Position numbers and translations under genes: made by a program. Positions 1 to 5,916 of a stretch of 9,300 nucleotides of DNA are shown piece by piece. The notes beneath the pieces are model-generated. The model saw only the letters and a list, made by a program, of their open reading frames with translations. It made no database searches and was not told the origin of the DNA. This DNA is from CAZRKC01 sp964600665 (GTDB lineage Bacteria > Bacillota > SLNR01). The stretch is taken from assembly GCA_964600665.1 (NCBI GenBank), contig CAZRKC010000053.1, positions 1 through 9,300 on the forward strand, written 5' to 3'. The first letter of the stretch is position 1, and each line of letters starts with the position of its first letter.

Positions 1-2
1 AG

Positions 3-227
3 GGTACTGTGCTGGACTACAAAATTATAAAGCGCTTCAGTATGATAGCAGGACGAGCTTATGAGTTGGCTATAAGAGAAAAGGATACTGGTCTTACTAA
101 AATCTTGACCGGGTTGGAAAAGGATCTTGAAATAGATATCCATCTCAGTGATGATATTGAGATCGAGTTCTTAAAGACGTCAGCAGTGATCACCCATGTT
201 GGCAAGCATGAAAAAAGACATAATTAA
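3..227 (+). CDS. Hypothetical protein, possibly the C-terminal part of a gene entering from the left
   Basis: The reading frame is open from the left edge to the TAA at 225-227, so the true start may lie outside the window. The first in-window start is GTG at 9, which would give 72 residues, but no Shine-Dalgarno can be judged there. The product is soluble-looking and mixed in charge, with an acidic middle (EKDLEIDIHLSDDIEIEF) and a basic end (GKHEKRHN). No signal peptide, membrane segment or known motif is visible, and I do not recognise the family. It lies upstream of RHS debris, so it could be the tail of an immunity or cargo gene, but that is only context. Its end overlaps the next possible start (208) by 20 bases, an arrangement often seen with translational coupling. 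Confidence 0.45.
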   Translation, partial: GTVLDYKIIKRFSMIAGRAYELAIREKDTGLTKILTGLEKDLEIDIHLSDDIEIEFLKTSAVITHVGKHEKRHN

Positions 228-327
228 TCCGACTGAATTCTGGGGAAGAGCGATTGCGATGCTGATTGAGAACTTGATTGACCTTGGAGCACCTTGGTAT
301 CCTACCATCTGGTCGGAGACCGGGTGA
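208..327 (+). pseudogene. N-terminal remnant of an unknown gene, cut off by the RHS fragment
   Basis: An ATG at 208, overlapping the end of the previous gene, opens a frame that starts MKKDIINPTEFWGRAIA and continues to about LIDLGAP near 290. That stretch reads like a natural small-protein N terminus. From about 291 onward the DNA is recognisable RHS core in a different frame, and this frame stops at TGA 325-327 after 39 codons. The simplest reading is a gene whose 3' part was lost when RHS sequence was joined to it. The ribosome binding site is weak, so translation would probably depend on coupling to the upstream gene. The product family is unknown. In rhs loci, small genes in this position are often immunity genes, but nothing here proves that. 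Confidence 0.35.
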
Positions 328-517
328 CGGCTGAGACCACAGGCACCCATACTCAGTACTACACCTACAGTGCAAAAGGTGAACTGGTCGGAATCCGGTG
401 GGACGGGGATTCGTACTACTATATCAAAAACGCCCAAAGGGACATCATCCAGATTGTGGAGGACGACGGCAGTGTCGTCGTGACATATACTCACGACACC
501 TGGGGGAAACTGGTCAT
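294..517 (+). pseudogene. RHS-repeat (wall-associated / polymorphic toxin) core fragment
   Basis: This frame encodes RHS/YD-type beta-cage sequence. The visible landmarks are YHLVGDRVTAETTGTHTQ, then QYYTYSAKGELVGIRWDG, then YYYIKNAQRDIIQIVEDDGS, then VVVTYTHDTWGKLV. They match the order seen in Gram-positive RHS proteins shortly before the hyperconserved end of the core. Only about 70 residues remain of a protein family that usually exceeds 1000. There is no upstream RHS sequence (a stop lies in frame at 279-281), and the later RYY-DP-GRF block that marks the end of the core is missing. Two usual residues are changed: QGD reads QRD, and the Y of YTYD reads H. After WGKLV the frame leaves RHS-like sequence and stops at 555-557. 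I read it as a displaced, non-functional fragment of an rhs gene. Confidence 0.75.
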
Positions 518-535
518 GGTGTGGATGGATATCAA

Positions 536-766
536 ATGGGGAATGATTTTGCTGTAGCACTTGCTAGTTACGGTATGGTTGCTGTAGCGCTAGGTCTTGG
601 AACGGTTATAGAAGTAGTCAAATTGGGAACAGTACCAGCTGGATGGGGAGGTATATCAGCTGCCCTCGCTCAGTCAGTGACTGAAGCAGCATTATGCAAT
701 TACACCCAGGTTGCGGTGGAGCCAATAATTGATTACTTTTATCGAAAACCAGTGCCAGTGAGATAG
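536..766 (+). CDS. Small hydrophobic protein, possibly a displaced RHS toxin tip
   Basis: An ATG at 536 gives 76 residues starting MGNDFAVALASYGMVA. The first two thirds are rich in Gly, Ala and Val, with one or two possible membrane-inserting stretches (residues about 5-25 and 34-50). The end is polar and aromatic (IIDYFYRKPVPVR). The ribosome binding site is poor (GGATGG about 6 bases upstream), and the same frame stays open upstream through the RHS fragment. The ORF may therefore be the C-terminal tip of an RHS protein that lost its frame, rather than an independent gene. No known toxin motif is visible. A pore-forming or bacteriocin-like peptide would fit the composition, but that is a guess. 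The next gene encodes a small membrane protein, which would suit immunity to a membrane-acting toxin. Confidence 0.35.
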   Translation: MGNDFAVALASYGMVAVALGLGTVIEVVKLGTVPAGWGGISAALAQSVTEAALCNYTQVAVEPIIDYFYRKPVPVR

Positions 767-801
767 TATACGCGTGTCAGATAAAAGGGGATGGTGAAAT
801 C

Positions 802-1005
802 GTGAACAGATCTTTAGACAGGAAGAAACGGTTGGCACTAAAGGGGTATGTAGTGGGGTCGTGGATACCGGTGTTGTACTTTGCGTTTCAACTTAGAACC
901 GGTTTTTCCAAAAGATTAGTTTCATGGGATATCGGTCTCGGGTTTGTTTTCTTTTTAATTAACTTGGTTATCGCCGACTATCTATATAGAAAGTATTTGG
1001 CTTAA
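802..1005 (+). CDS. Small two-helix membrane protein of unknown function
   Basis: The product is 67 residues with a basic N terminus (RSLDRKKR). One hydrophobic segment covers about residues 16-31 (GYVVGSWIPVLYFAFQL) and a second about 42-60 (DIGLGFVFFLINLVIADYL). A short basic tail (YRKYLA) follows. Two membrane helices with both ends in the cytoplasm is the likely topology. The GTG start is supported by GGTGA at 793-797, four bases upstream; the same GGTGA-N4-start spacing occurs at 1250 and 7282. It lies 35 bases after the hydrophobic ORF at 536-766, so the two could be co-transcribed. I do not recognise the family. An immunity role for a membrane-acting toxin is one possibility, from position and size only. 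Confidence 0.6.
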   Translation: MNRSLDRKKRLALKGYVVGSWIPVLYFAFQLRTGFSKRLVSWDIGLGFVFFLINLVIADYLYRKYLA

Positions 1006-1036
1006 TTCCGAAGGAGTAGAAACCACGGGTTGACGC

Positions 1037-1120
1037 GTGGGTATTGTCGTTGCGATTAAATTGACATATCCAGGCACATCTTCTGACCATCGTTTAATGC
1101 CGAAACCAATAGCTGTGTAA
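1037..1120 (+). other. Short protein-like reading frame in the gap between two genes, possibly a gene remnant
   Basis: The gap 1006-1249 holds no convincing gene. A GTG at 1037 opens 27 codons whose product (MGIVVAIKLTYPGTSSDHR at its start) has plausible protein composition, but no ribosome binding site lies at the right distance: AAGGAG at 1011-1016 is about 20 bases upstream. It may be the last trace of a displaced toxin or immunity gene in this debris-rich region, or chance. I do not recognise it. Confidence 0.12.
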
Positions 1121-1237
1121 TCGTTTACATGACTAGATCCACCGGGTATTCAAAAGGGGATGAGTCGATCATCGAGAAAGATGACACAGTCGAAAAACAT
1201 CCACCGGATGCATGCAAATACTCGAATTCGAACAATT

Positions 1238-1245
1238 GGAGGTGA
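1238..1245 (+). promoter_or_regulatory. Strong ribosome binding site that sets a TTG start at 1250
   Basis: GGAGGTGA is a near-perfect anti-16S match, four bases before TTG 1250. The frame is also open from an ATG at 1160, but GGGG abuts that ATG with no spacer. The 30 extra codons would place a very basic segment ahead of the first membrane helix. The internal site is therefore the better start. Confidence 0.75.
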
Positions 1246-1249
1246 CCTA

Positions 1250-2182
1250 TTGAACTCAAAACCTAAAACCAATGTACGCGTTATTGCAAAAGCCTTGAAT
1301 TGTCTTTTGATTTGTTTCGTTATTGCGATCATCATTCTAATGTATACCATAAGTTTTTATGAATCAGGTGGGGCTGAGGCAAAATTCATTGTATATTATA
1401 TCTTTTATCCACTACTCTTCGTAGGTGGGATTTGCGCTTGGATACTATCTGCCCTAAGTTTGAAGCATCCTTATGAATTCTTCAACCGTGCAGAGAATGA
1501 GCTACGAGGAGCGTATCGTTATGAATCCGCATATGAAAGTTGCAATGATTTTGTAGATTATTTCAGGAATAGTATCATCAAAGATGGATTTGAACACATA
1601 GGGTTAATCGAAAACGCATCGGGAGCGAATATGGAAGTCTTTGCTCGCAGTGTAGAATTTAATCGAGAAGCAGTAGTCCTGATTGAGGCGGATGTATTTA
1701 CAGAAGATATGCTCTTTGAACATTGGCCACGGTTCAAACAGCTTATTGATGACTATTCGGGCTATCCCAAATGGGACTGGAAAAAAAGGATGCGGACGGT
1801 GGTCGTAGTCAGTGAAATGTCAGTACCGTTGCAAATTCTGCTCAGCGCGAGAAACGTTTTAGGGAGGGAAAGCGTGGGGTTTAGTGAGATTGTGATCGGA
1901 CAGGTGTATGCAATAGTGGGAAAAGAGCGAAAAGTGTATGTCAAAGTACATCCAGATAACTCAACGAAAAAAGACCGGACCAACTGGTTGGAGAAGTACT
2001 TTGTTAATCCAAAGGGCATGGGCGCTGAACATGTCTGGAAAGATGTTAAGTGGAAAGACATCGAGCATGAGTTCCCGCAATACAAGGATCTGGTAATGGC
2101 AGTGCACAAGGCGTTGAATGTGTGGAAGGGTGGATATCAGGAGGATCAGGGAGAGACGGAATCTGGCAGCAGTGACCAGTGA
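1250..2182 (+). CDS. Membrane-anchored protein of unknown function with a large cytoplasmic domain
   Basis: From TTG 1250 the product is 310 residues. A short basic N terminus (NSKPKTNVRVIAK) precedes membrane helix 1 (about residues 16-36, rich in Ile and Leu). A short polar loop follows (ESGGAEAK), then helix 2 (about 46-70). The remaining 240 residues are hydrophilic and likely cytoplasmic. That domain looks alpha/beta, with a hydrophobic strand (REAVVLIEADVF), a Trp-rich stretch (YPKWDWKKRMR), a strand RTVVVVSEMSVP, and later KVYVKVHPDNSTKK. The acidic tail (QEDQGETESGSSDQ) is probably disordered. I recognise no catalytic motif or known family. It is the last gene before the tRNA-derived attachment site, so it is probably cargo of the mobile region. 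A signalling, defence or immunity role is possible but unsupported. An ATG at 1160 would give 340 residues but lacks a usable ribosome binding site. Confidence 0.7.
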   Translation: MNSKPKTNVRVIAKALNCLLICFVIAIIILMYTISFYESGGAEAKFIVYYIFYPLLFVGGICAWILSALSLKHPYEFFNRAENELRGAYRYESAYESCNDFVDYFRNSIIKDGFEHIGLIENASGANMEVFARSVEFNREAVVLIEADVFTEDMLFEHWPRFKQLIDDYSGYPKWDWKKRMRTVVVVSEMSVPLQILLSARNVLGRESVGFSEIVIGQVYAIVGKERKVYVKVHPDNSTKKDRTNWLEKYFVNPKGMGAEHVWKDVKWKDIEHEFPQYKDLVMAVHKALNVWKGGYQEDQGETESGSSDQ

Positions 2183-2283
2183 TATCTCCTCACTTGACCT
2201 GACATTCTCATGGGAGAGAAGTAGTGCATAATGTGAAAATCGAGCTGTAGCTTTCTATGACACCCATACACATCATCAAATAC

Positions 2284-2335
2284 GGCAATGAATCGTGAAG
2301 AACGGATAGTGAAAAACCGTTGCCAAACCATTGCC
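2284..2335 (+). repeat. Nested inverted repeats downstream of the membrane-anchored gene
   Basis: Outer arms GGCAATG (2284-2290) and CATTGCC (2329-2335) enclose inner arms AACGG (2301-2305) and CCGTT (2317-2321). The inner right arm runs on into TTGCC, which can also pair with the outer left arm GGCAA, so two folds compete. TTTTT closely follows the outer arm at 2337-2341. It could terminate the gene that ends at 2182, but the loops are large and the stems short. Confidence 0.25.
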
Positions 2336-2344
2336 ATTTTTCCT

Positions 2345-2359
2345 AAACATCTGATGTTT
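2345..2359. repeat. Short inverted repeat AAACATC-T-GATGTTT
   Basis: The 7-base arms are perfect around a single central T, about 90 bases left of the tRNA remnant. An operator, or a protein-binding site near an attachment site, would have this form. AT-rich DNA also yields such dyads by chance. Confidence 0.25.
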
Positions 2360-2385
2360 CATGATGTGATAGTATTGCACAAACC

Positions 2386-2399
2386 CTTGATATATCAAG
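2386..2399. repeat. Perfect 14-base palindrome CTTGATATATCAAG
   Basis: The palindrome is fully symmetric and lies 38 bases left of the tRNA remnant, on the side I infer to be the element end. It could be a repressor operator or an accessory site for integration. No adjacent gene is oriented to be controlled by it within the window. Confidence 0.25.
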
Positions 2400-2437
2400 A
2401 TATGTGTGTAATGGATAATACTAAAAATACCCCTTTA

Positions 2438-2487
2438 GCTGAATCGTAATCAGCAGGTTGCGGGTTCGAATCCCATCATCGGCTCCA
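2438..2487 (+). pseudogene. 3' part of a tRNA-Thr(CGT) gene, likely the distal attachment site of an integrated element
   Basis: The sequence folds as the 3' side of a tRNA. The anticodon stem is GCTGA/TCAGC around loop ATCGTAA, with anticodon CGT at 2445-2447. A five-base variable loop AGGTT follows, then the T arm with the conserved loop TTCGAAT, the acceptor strand CATCGGC (2477-2483), discriminator T and an encoded CCA (2485-2487). The D arm and the 5' acceptor strand (expected GCCGATG) are absent from the bases just upstream, so this cannot be a working tRNA. The T stem contains one C-A mismatch (2461/2475), consistent with lack of selection. Such 3' fragments typically mark the far end of an element inserted in a tRNA gene by a tyrosine recombinase. 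The following terminator suggests that the original tRNA transcript ended here. Confidence 0.75.
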
Positions 2488-2495
2488 GTAATATC

Positions 2496-2528
2496 AAGGC
2501 TTTGCGGAAATGACCGCAAGGCTTTTTT
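2496..2528 (+). terminator. Rho-independent terminator after the tRNA remnant
   Basis: A 12-base stem pairs AAGGCTTTGCGG (2496-2507) with CCGCAAGGCTTT (2514-2525), with two G-T wobbles. The loop is six bases (AAATGA), and the run of six T ends at 2528. It lies 9 bases after the CCA, the normal position for the terminator of a tRNA gene, and it probably belonged to the intact tRNA-Thr gene. Confidence 0.8.
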
Positions 2529-2815
2529 GTTGCTGCGATGTAATTATTACAAGAGACTGGTTTGACTAAATAAATCATCGTCATTATGAAAATGATCAGG
2601 GAAAGTAAGTATTGCATAGGAATTTTTACCTTCAATCTGGTTAGAATCAATATTGGGTTGTTCGACTATCATCTGCTTATTGAATTAATGTGTTTGGCAC
2701 TTTCAAAATGTGTTTTTCTAAGATTAAGATAATACTGAGATATATTGAAAATTTGTTCCGAGATGGTATCTATAAAAATTGAATCTTATATTTAAGACTA
2801 GCGCTGGACATGAGC

Positions 2816-2832
2816 CATGCCCTTGAGGCATG
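2816..2832. repeat. Small hairpin CATGCC-CTTGA-GGCATG
   Basis: Six-base perfect arms flank a five-base loop. No T-run follows, so it is not a terminator. It could be part of an untranslated structured RNA, or chance. Confidence 0.2.
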
Positions 2833-3162
2833 ATAATTTGAAAGAAAAGGATTTGGAAGTATCATTTAGAAGATATGTATGACTGATTCGCATGGTAAAA
2901 AATGAATATCATATGTCAACGGTGCAATAGTCAAATTTTTGCTGCTGGAAGAATGGCGTCTTCGATAAATCTGATGTTGAAATGCATCCGGTTGTGAAAT
3001 AGGCGATGGGTTCTTCAGTAATCTCTGATTTTGATTATTAAGTTTCAGAACCTTAACTGTAGCCTTTTGATTCGATTGCTTTTTTACACTCGTATGAGCT
3101 CTCTTGAGAGTTCTCCGTTTGAGCTAAAGTAAAAATGTTGGGGAAAGAACAGTGACAAATTT

Positions 3163-3291
3163 TTGAAACTTAATCAAATATATCGATCATTTGTGCAAGA
3201 ATTACACATGTGGTCTCATGAATGGTATGAAGACTTACTTAATAAATATCAATTTATGATGATTATCAAAGGATCAAGATTGGGATACTGA
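3163..3291 (+). other. Possible 42-residue ORF or gene remnant upstream of yhfT
   Basis: From TTG 3163 the frame reads MKLNQIYRSFVQELH and continues through MWSHEWYEDLLNKYQF to TGA 3289-3291. The composition is protein-like, with Trp, Tyr and charged residues mixed as in a helical protein. The start has no properly spaced ribosome binding site, the frame is open upstream only to 3133, and the product matches nothing I know. It may be the tail of a decayed gene. Confidence 0.2.
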
Positions 3292-3333
3292 ATCATTTGG
3301 TGTTTATGATAATTCTTTGTGGAGGGCCTTTTT

Positions 3334-4620
3334 ATGAATGATTTAACACCATTGAAGATCATTCTCATTTCACTCGCAACTGCATTGACTGCATTTATTG
3401 CCAATCGATCGATGGGTATATATTTCAATGCGCTGCGACCGATTTTAGGTGATTACAGAGATGGTAAGATTTCTCGGCGAGAATTGGGTACACTCGTTTT
3501 CGGATTGAGTATAGGATCTGTAATTGGTAGTGGTATTCCACTTGCCCTTGCTACAGGCTTAATGAACGGACCATTGCTTTTTATTGCCGGGGGTGCGATC
3601 GGTGCGATGATCGACTCTGTTTGGATAGCGACGATGGTAGGTGCTTTGTGGGGACTGGGAGTGAGTTTAGGACTTCATGCTATCTTATCTGTTGCGACCA
3701 AGTTACCGGTTGATTTCCTATCTCCACTGTCAGCACTAGGTGGTCCTTTGATGATTGCCTTCACCTTTTTTCCGGTACTTGCGATTGTTTTTCAGTTCGG
3801 TCGCTCTGCGGGGATATTCACCTTGATGATTGCTTTACTCGGCAGGCAACTGACGGTGCTTTATTTGCCCAGATTTTCTCCGGAGGCAGCAGTGATGCTG
3901 CTAAGTATTATCTGCCTGTTTGGCCTTGCAGCTATTCAAAAACCAAAGACACTTAACGGAGAAGGGAATGGCATTATTAATGACGCGGAAATGGAGGACG
4001 AGCTATTTGCGGCAAGAGGGCGATATCTGAAGAAAAATCTTCCGTTTCTCATGTTGACTGGTGGCATCATTGCAACGCTCTGTTATCTGCGCCTGTTTGG
4101 TAAAACACCCGTTTCTGTCTTTGCATTAAAGGAAGGTAATATTGCCGGGGCAGCAGTGGCGGACTTGATTGATGATATTGGATTTCTCCCAATTCGAGTA
4201 ACCACGATTGTGATGACTGGAATCTACTCCGTTATGGGGATTGGTGGTCCATCACTTGCGTATTACAGTCCCAATATCTTCATTGCTTTTGCCGTTGGGG
4301 CTATGGCTGTGCTGGTTGAAGCAATGGGGACACTTCAATTGGGAAGACTCCTGAGCCGCCTTCCGGCAATTTCGGAAATCTCAAAGAACATGGTTAAGGC
4401 GATGACTTTAGCTATGGAAACAGGAATCCTTTACGGATCTATCTTGGTTGGAGAAAAAGTCGCTCAATCATTGGGAGTATTTCTGATCATATCTCTATAT
4501 TTGCTAAATGAAGCATCGGGACGACCCGTCAGCCGTTTAGCCGCAGCTCCTTTGGCGACAATCATTGCCGGGGTATTACTAAACCTGATGGCTTTGTTGC
4601 ATCTGTTCACACCAATATAG
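3334..4620 (+). CDS. yhfT: YhfT-family polytopic membrane protein
   Basis: The product is 428 residues of mostly hydrophobic sequence, with roughly ten or more membrane segments, and is close in length to E. coli YhfT (about 430). The recognisable family block is near the N terminus: LRPILGDYRDGKISRRELG (residues about 34-52) followed by FGLSIGSVIGSGIPLALATG. Other shared features are LPVDFLSPLSALGGP, the soluble loop with KPKTLNGEGNG, AVADLIDDIGFLPI, and LLNEASGRPVSRLAAAP near the C terminus. YhfT has no proven function; in E. coli it sits in the yhfSTUWXYZ cluster with PLP enzymes and a phosphotriesterase homologue, and a transport role is often assumed. The start is ATG 3334, seven bases after GGAGGG (3321-3326). 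An in-frame GTG at 3319 overlaps that ribosome binding site and is unlikely. None of the other yhf genes is next to it here. Confidence 0.85.
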   Translation: MNDLTPLKIILISLATALTAFIANRSMGIYFNALRPILGDYRDGKISRRELGTLVFGLSIGSVIGSGIPLALATGLMNGPLLFIAGGAIGAMIDSVWIATMVGALWGLGVSLGLHAILSVATKLPVDFLSPLSALGGPLMIAFTFFPVLAIVFQFGRSAGIFTLMIALLGRQLTVLYLPRFSPEAAVMLLSIICLFGLAAIQKPKTLNGEGNGIINDAEMEDELFAARGRYLKKNLPFLMLTGGIIATLCYLRLFGKTPVSVFALKEGNIAGAAVADLIDDIGFLPIRVTTIVMTGIYSVMGIGGPSLAYYSPNIFIAFAVGAMAVLVEAMGTLQLGRLLSRLPAISEISKNMVKAMTLAMETGILYGSILVGEKVAQSLGVFLIISLYLLNEASGRPVSRLAAAPLATIIAGVLLNLMALLHLFTPI

Positions 4621-4768
4621 TTTGATAGGCAAGATGAGTGATTGGGTTTCATTGCGCCAATAGTGCGTTACAACAGCAAACAAAATATCTCATGATATGC
4701 AAATATGAAGATTTCCACTGCACGAAATAGAATCTAAACAGTAAACTTACGAATCGGGGGGGATAATC

Positions 4769-5731
4769 TTGATTGGAATCAAAGAGGTTTTTGATGCGAA
4801 AAGGAAAATATCTGCGTTTATTCGGGAAACGCCCTTGCTTCACGCCAGTAGTATAGATGCTCATCTGGGTTTTCCGTTGTATCTTAAAGCAGAATGTTTT
4901 CAAAAAACAGGTTCATTCAAGATTCGCGGAGCTGCAAATTTTCTGTTGCAACGGCAGTATGAAGGGCAACAGATTCGAGGAGTCGTTGCGGCTTCATCAG
5001 GAAATCACGGCCAAGCTGTCGCTTATGTTGCAGGGCAAATGGGTATCCCTGCCACGATCGTCATGCCGGAGGGTGCTACTCCTGCTAAAGTCAAAGCAGC
5101 GATCGGATACGGGGCTGTCGTAGAATTCTGTGGAACCACATCTTCAGAGCGATTGGAACGAGCGAAAGAGATTGCACAATCGTCTGGTTATATTGAGGTA
5201 CCGCCTTACGATCATCCCGATATAATTGCTGGACAAGGGACTTTAGGGGTCGAATTGATTGAACAGAATCCTCACATTCAAGCGGTATTTGTGCCTATTG
5301 GGGGCGGTGGGTTGATTTCAGGAACGGCTCTTGCCATCAAAGAATTAAGACCCGATATCAAAGTATATGGTGTGGAACCTGTAGGCAGTAATTCCATGTA
5401 TGTATCAATGAAAAGTCAAAAAAGAACCAAATTAGAATCGACGAATTCAATTGCTGATGGGTTGCTGACATTAATGCCCGGTGAAATCACATATTCATAT
5501 GTTTCAGAATATGTGGACGACATCGTATTGGTGGAAGAAGAGGAAATCAAAGATGCCATGAGGGTCTGTCTGGAGCGATATAAAGTAATGACAGAGCCTT
5601 CTGGAGCAGTCAGCATGGCAGCGGCACTAAAAACTAGAGATATGGGTATTGGTTGTATCGCGGCCGTTCTCTCAGGTGGGAATACGGATCTCGCCCGACT
5701 GGGGGAATATCTTAAACAAAGGTGTGATTGA
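4769..5731 (+). CDS. PLP-dependent threonine/serine dehydratase-family enzyme
   Basis: The 320-residue product is a fold-type II PLP enzyme of the threonine ammonia-lyase / serine racemase family, which removes ammonia from threonine or serine to give a 2-oxo acid, or racemises serine. SFKIRGA carries the PLP lysine (K51). SSGNHGQA (76-83) holds the substrate and PLP contacts, GGGG (178-181) binds the PLP phosphate, and SGGN (302-305) contacts the pyridine ring. It ends after the catalytic domain, as TdcB-type enzymes and serine racemases do, without the ACT regulatory domain of biosynthetic IlvA. SSGNHGQA and IADGL are serine-racemase-like. By my manual alignment, however, a metal-site Asp of mammalian serine racemase is Ser here (S209), so a dehydratase is favoured. 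The start is TTG 4769 behind a G-rich stretch ending in GGGA (4756-4763). It lies 148 bases after yhfT with no terminator seen, so co-transcription is possible. Confidence 0.88.
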   Translation: MIGIKEVFDAKRKISAFIRETPLLHASSIDAHLGFPLYLKAECFQKTGSFKIRGAANFLLQRQYEGQQIRGVVAASSGNHGQAVAYVAGQMGIPATIVMPEGATPAKVKAAIGYGAVVEFCGTTSSERLERAKEIAQSSGYIEVPPYDHPDIIAGQGTLGVELIEQNPHIQAVFVPIGGGGLISGTALAIKELRPDIKVYGVEPVGSNSMYVSMKSQKRTKLESTNSIADGLLTLMPGEITYSYVSEYVDDIVLVEEEEIKDAMRVCLERYKVMTEPSGAVSMAAALKTRDMGIGCIAAVLSGGNTDLARLGEYLKQRCD

Positions 5732-5850
5732 CACCATGTCATCATTGGAATAAATCAAAGCCTTGCCATGTTATACAAATGTAGTTGAGAAAATTTGGGA
5801 CGCATCGGCTGAAATTAAGTAGAATAGCACGGCCACATTAAATTTGAACC

Positions 5851-5879
5851 TTTACTTATCTACAACACAGGTGTAACAT
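5851..5879 (+). promoter_or_regulatory. Possible sigma-A promoter for the 36-residue membrane protein
   Basis: TTTACT (5851-5856) and TAACAT (5874-5879) are separated by 17 bases, and each matches four of six consensus positions. A transcript would start near 5886, leaving a leader of about 30 bases before ATG 5917. The match is moderate, and AT-rich DNA gives such pairs by chance. Confidence 0.35.
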
Positions 5880-5916
5880 ACGGAGTTGTAACTATTTGCT
5901 GTATGGAGGTTTTATC

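Larger units (their letters stand above)
2529..3320. other. Long AT-rich stretch without a convincing gene
   Basis: About 790 bases separate the tRNA terminator from the next ribosome binding site. I find no long frame with a good start on either strand. The only hints are a 31-codon frame at about 2902 beginning MNIICQRCNSQ, the frame at 3163-3291 listed separately, and two small hairpins (2816-2832 and 3099-3110). The stretch may hold decayed genes or an undetected non-coding RNA. I see no direct repeats, insertion-sequence ends or riboswitch landmarks. Confidence 0.5.

Noticed and set aside
398..535. N-terminal extension of the 536-766 ORF across the RHS fragment
   Set aside because: Its first 46 codons are RHS DNA read out of frame, so they are not a natural N terminus. 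The ATG at 536 is the more sensible start if the ORF is used at all.
180..560. Minus-strand ORF of 126 codons opposite the RHS fragment
   Set aside because: The plus strand carries recognisable RHS motifs here. The minus-strand product is Pro/His/Val-rich with no motif and is a shadow of the RHS codons.
1762..2109. Minus-strand ORF of 115 codons inside the membrane-anchored protein gene
   Set aside because: It lies wholly within a well-supported plus-strand gene, is rich in Ser, Thr and Cys with no recognisable domain, and reads as a shadow.
2146..2337. Minus-strand ORF of 63 codons
   Set aside because: It overlaps the end of the plus-strand gene and the inverted repeats, has no clear ribosome binding site, and its composition is uninformative.
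2450..2650. Minus-strand ORF of 66 codons ending in GFEPATC
   Set aside because: That ending is the well-known artefact of translating the antisense of a tRNA T arm and acceptor end. The ORF crosses the tRNA remnant and the terminator and has no independent support.
3305..3313. TATGATAAT as a -10 element for yhfT
   Set aside because: It resembles the consensus, but the transcript would begin almost at the Shine-Dalgarno and the nearest -35-like hexamer (TTGGGA) is 19 or more bases away. I do not list it as a promoter.
3319..3333. GTG start for yhfT at 3319
   Set aside because: The five extra codons include the GGAGGG ribosome binding site itself, which is correctly spaced for ATG 3334.
5416..5745. 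Minus-strand ORF of 109 codons opposite the dehydratase C terminus
   Set aside because: It lies antisense to conserved PLP-enzyme sequence; the Ser-rich product is a typical shadow.
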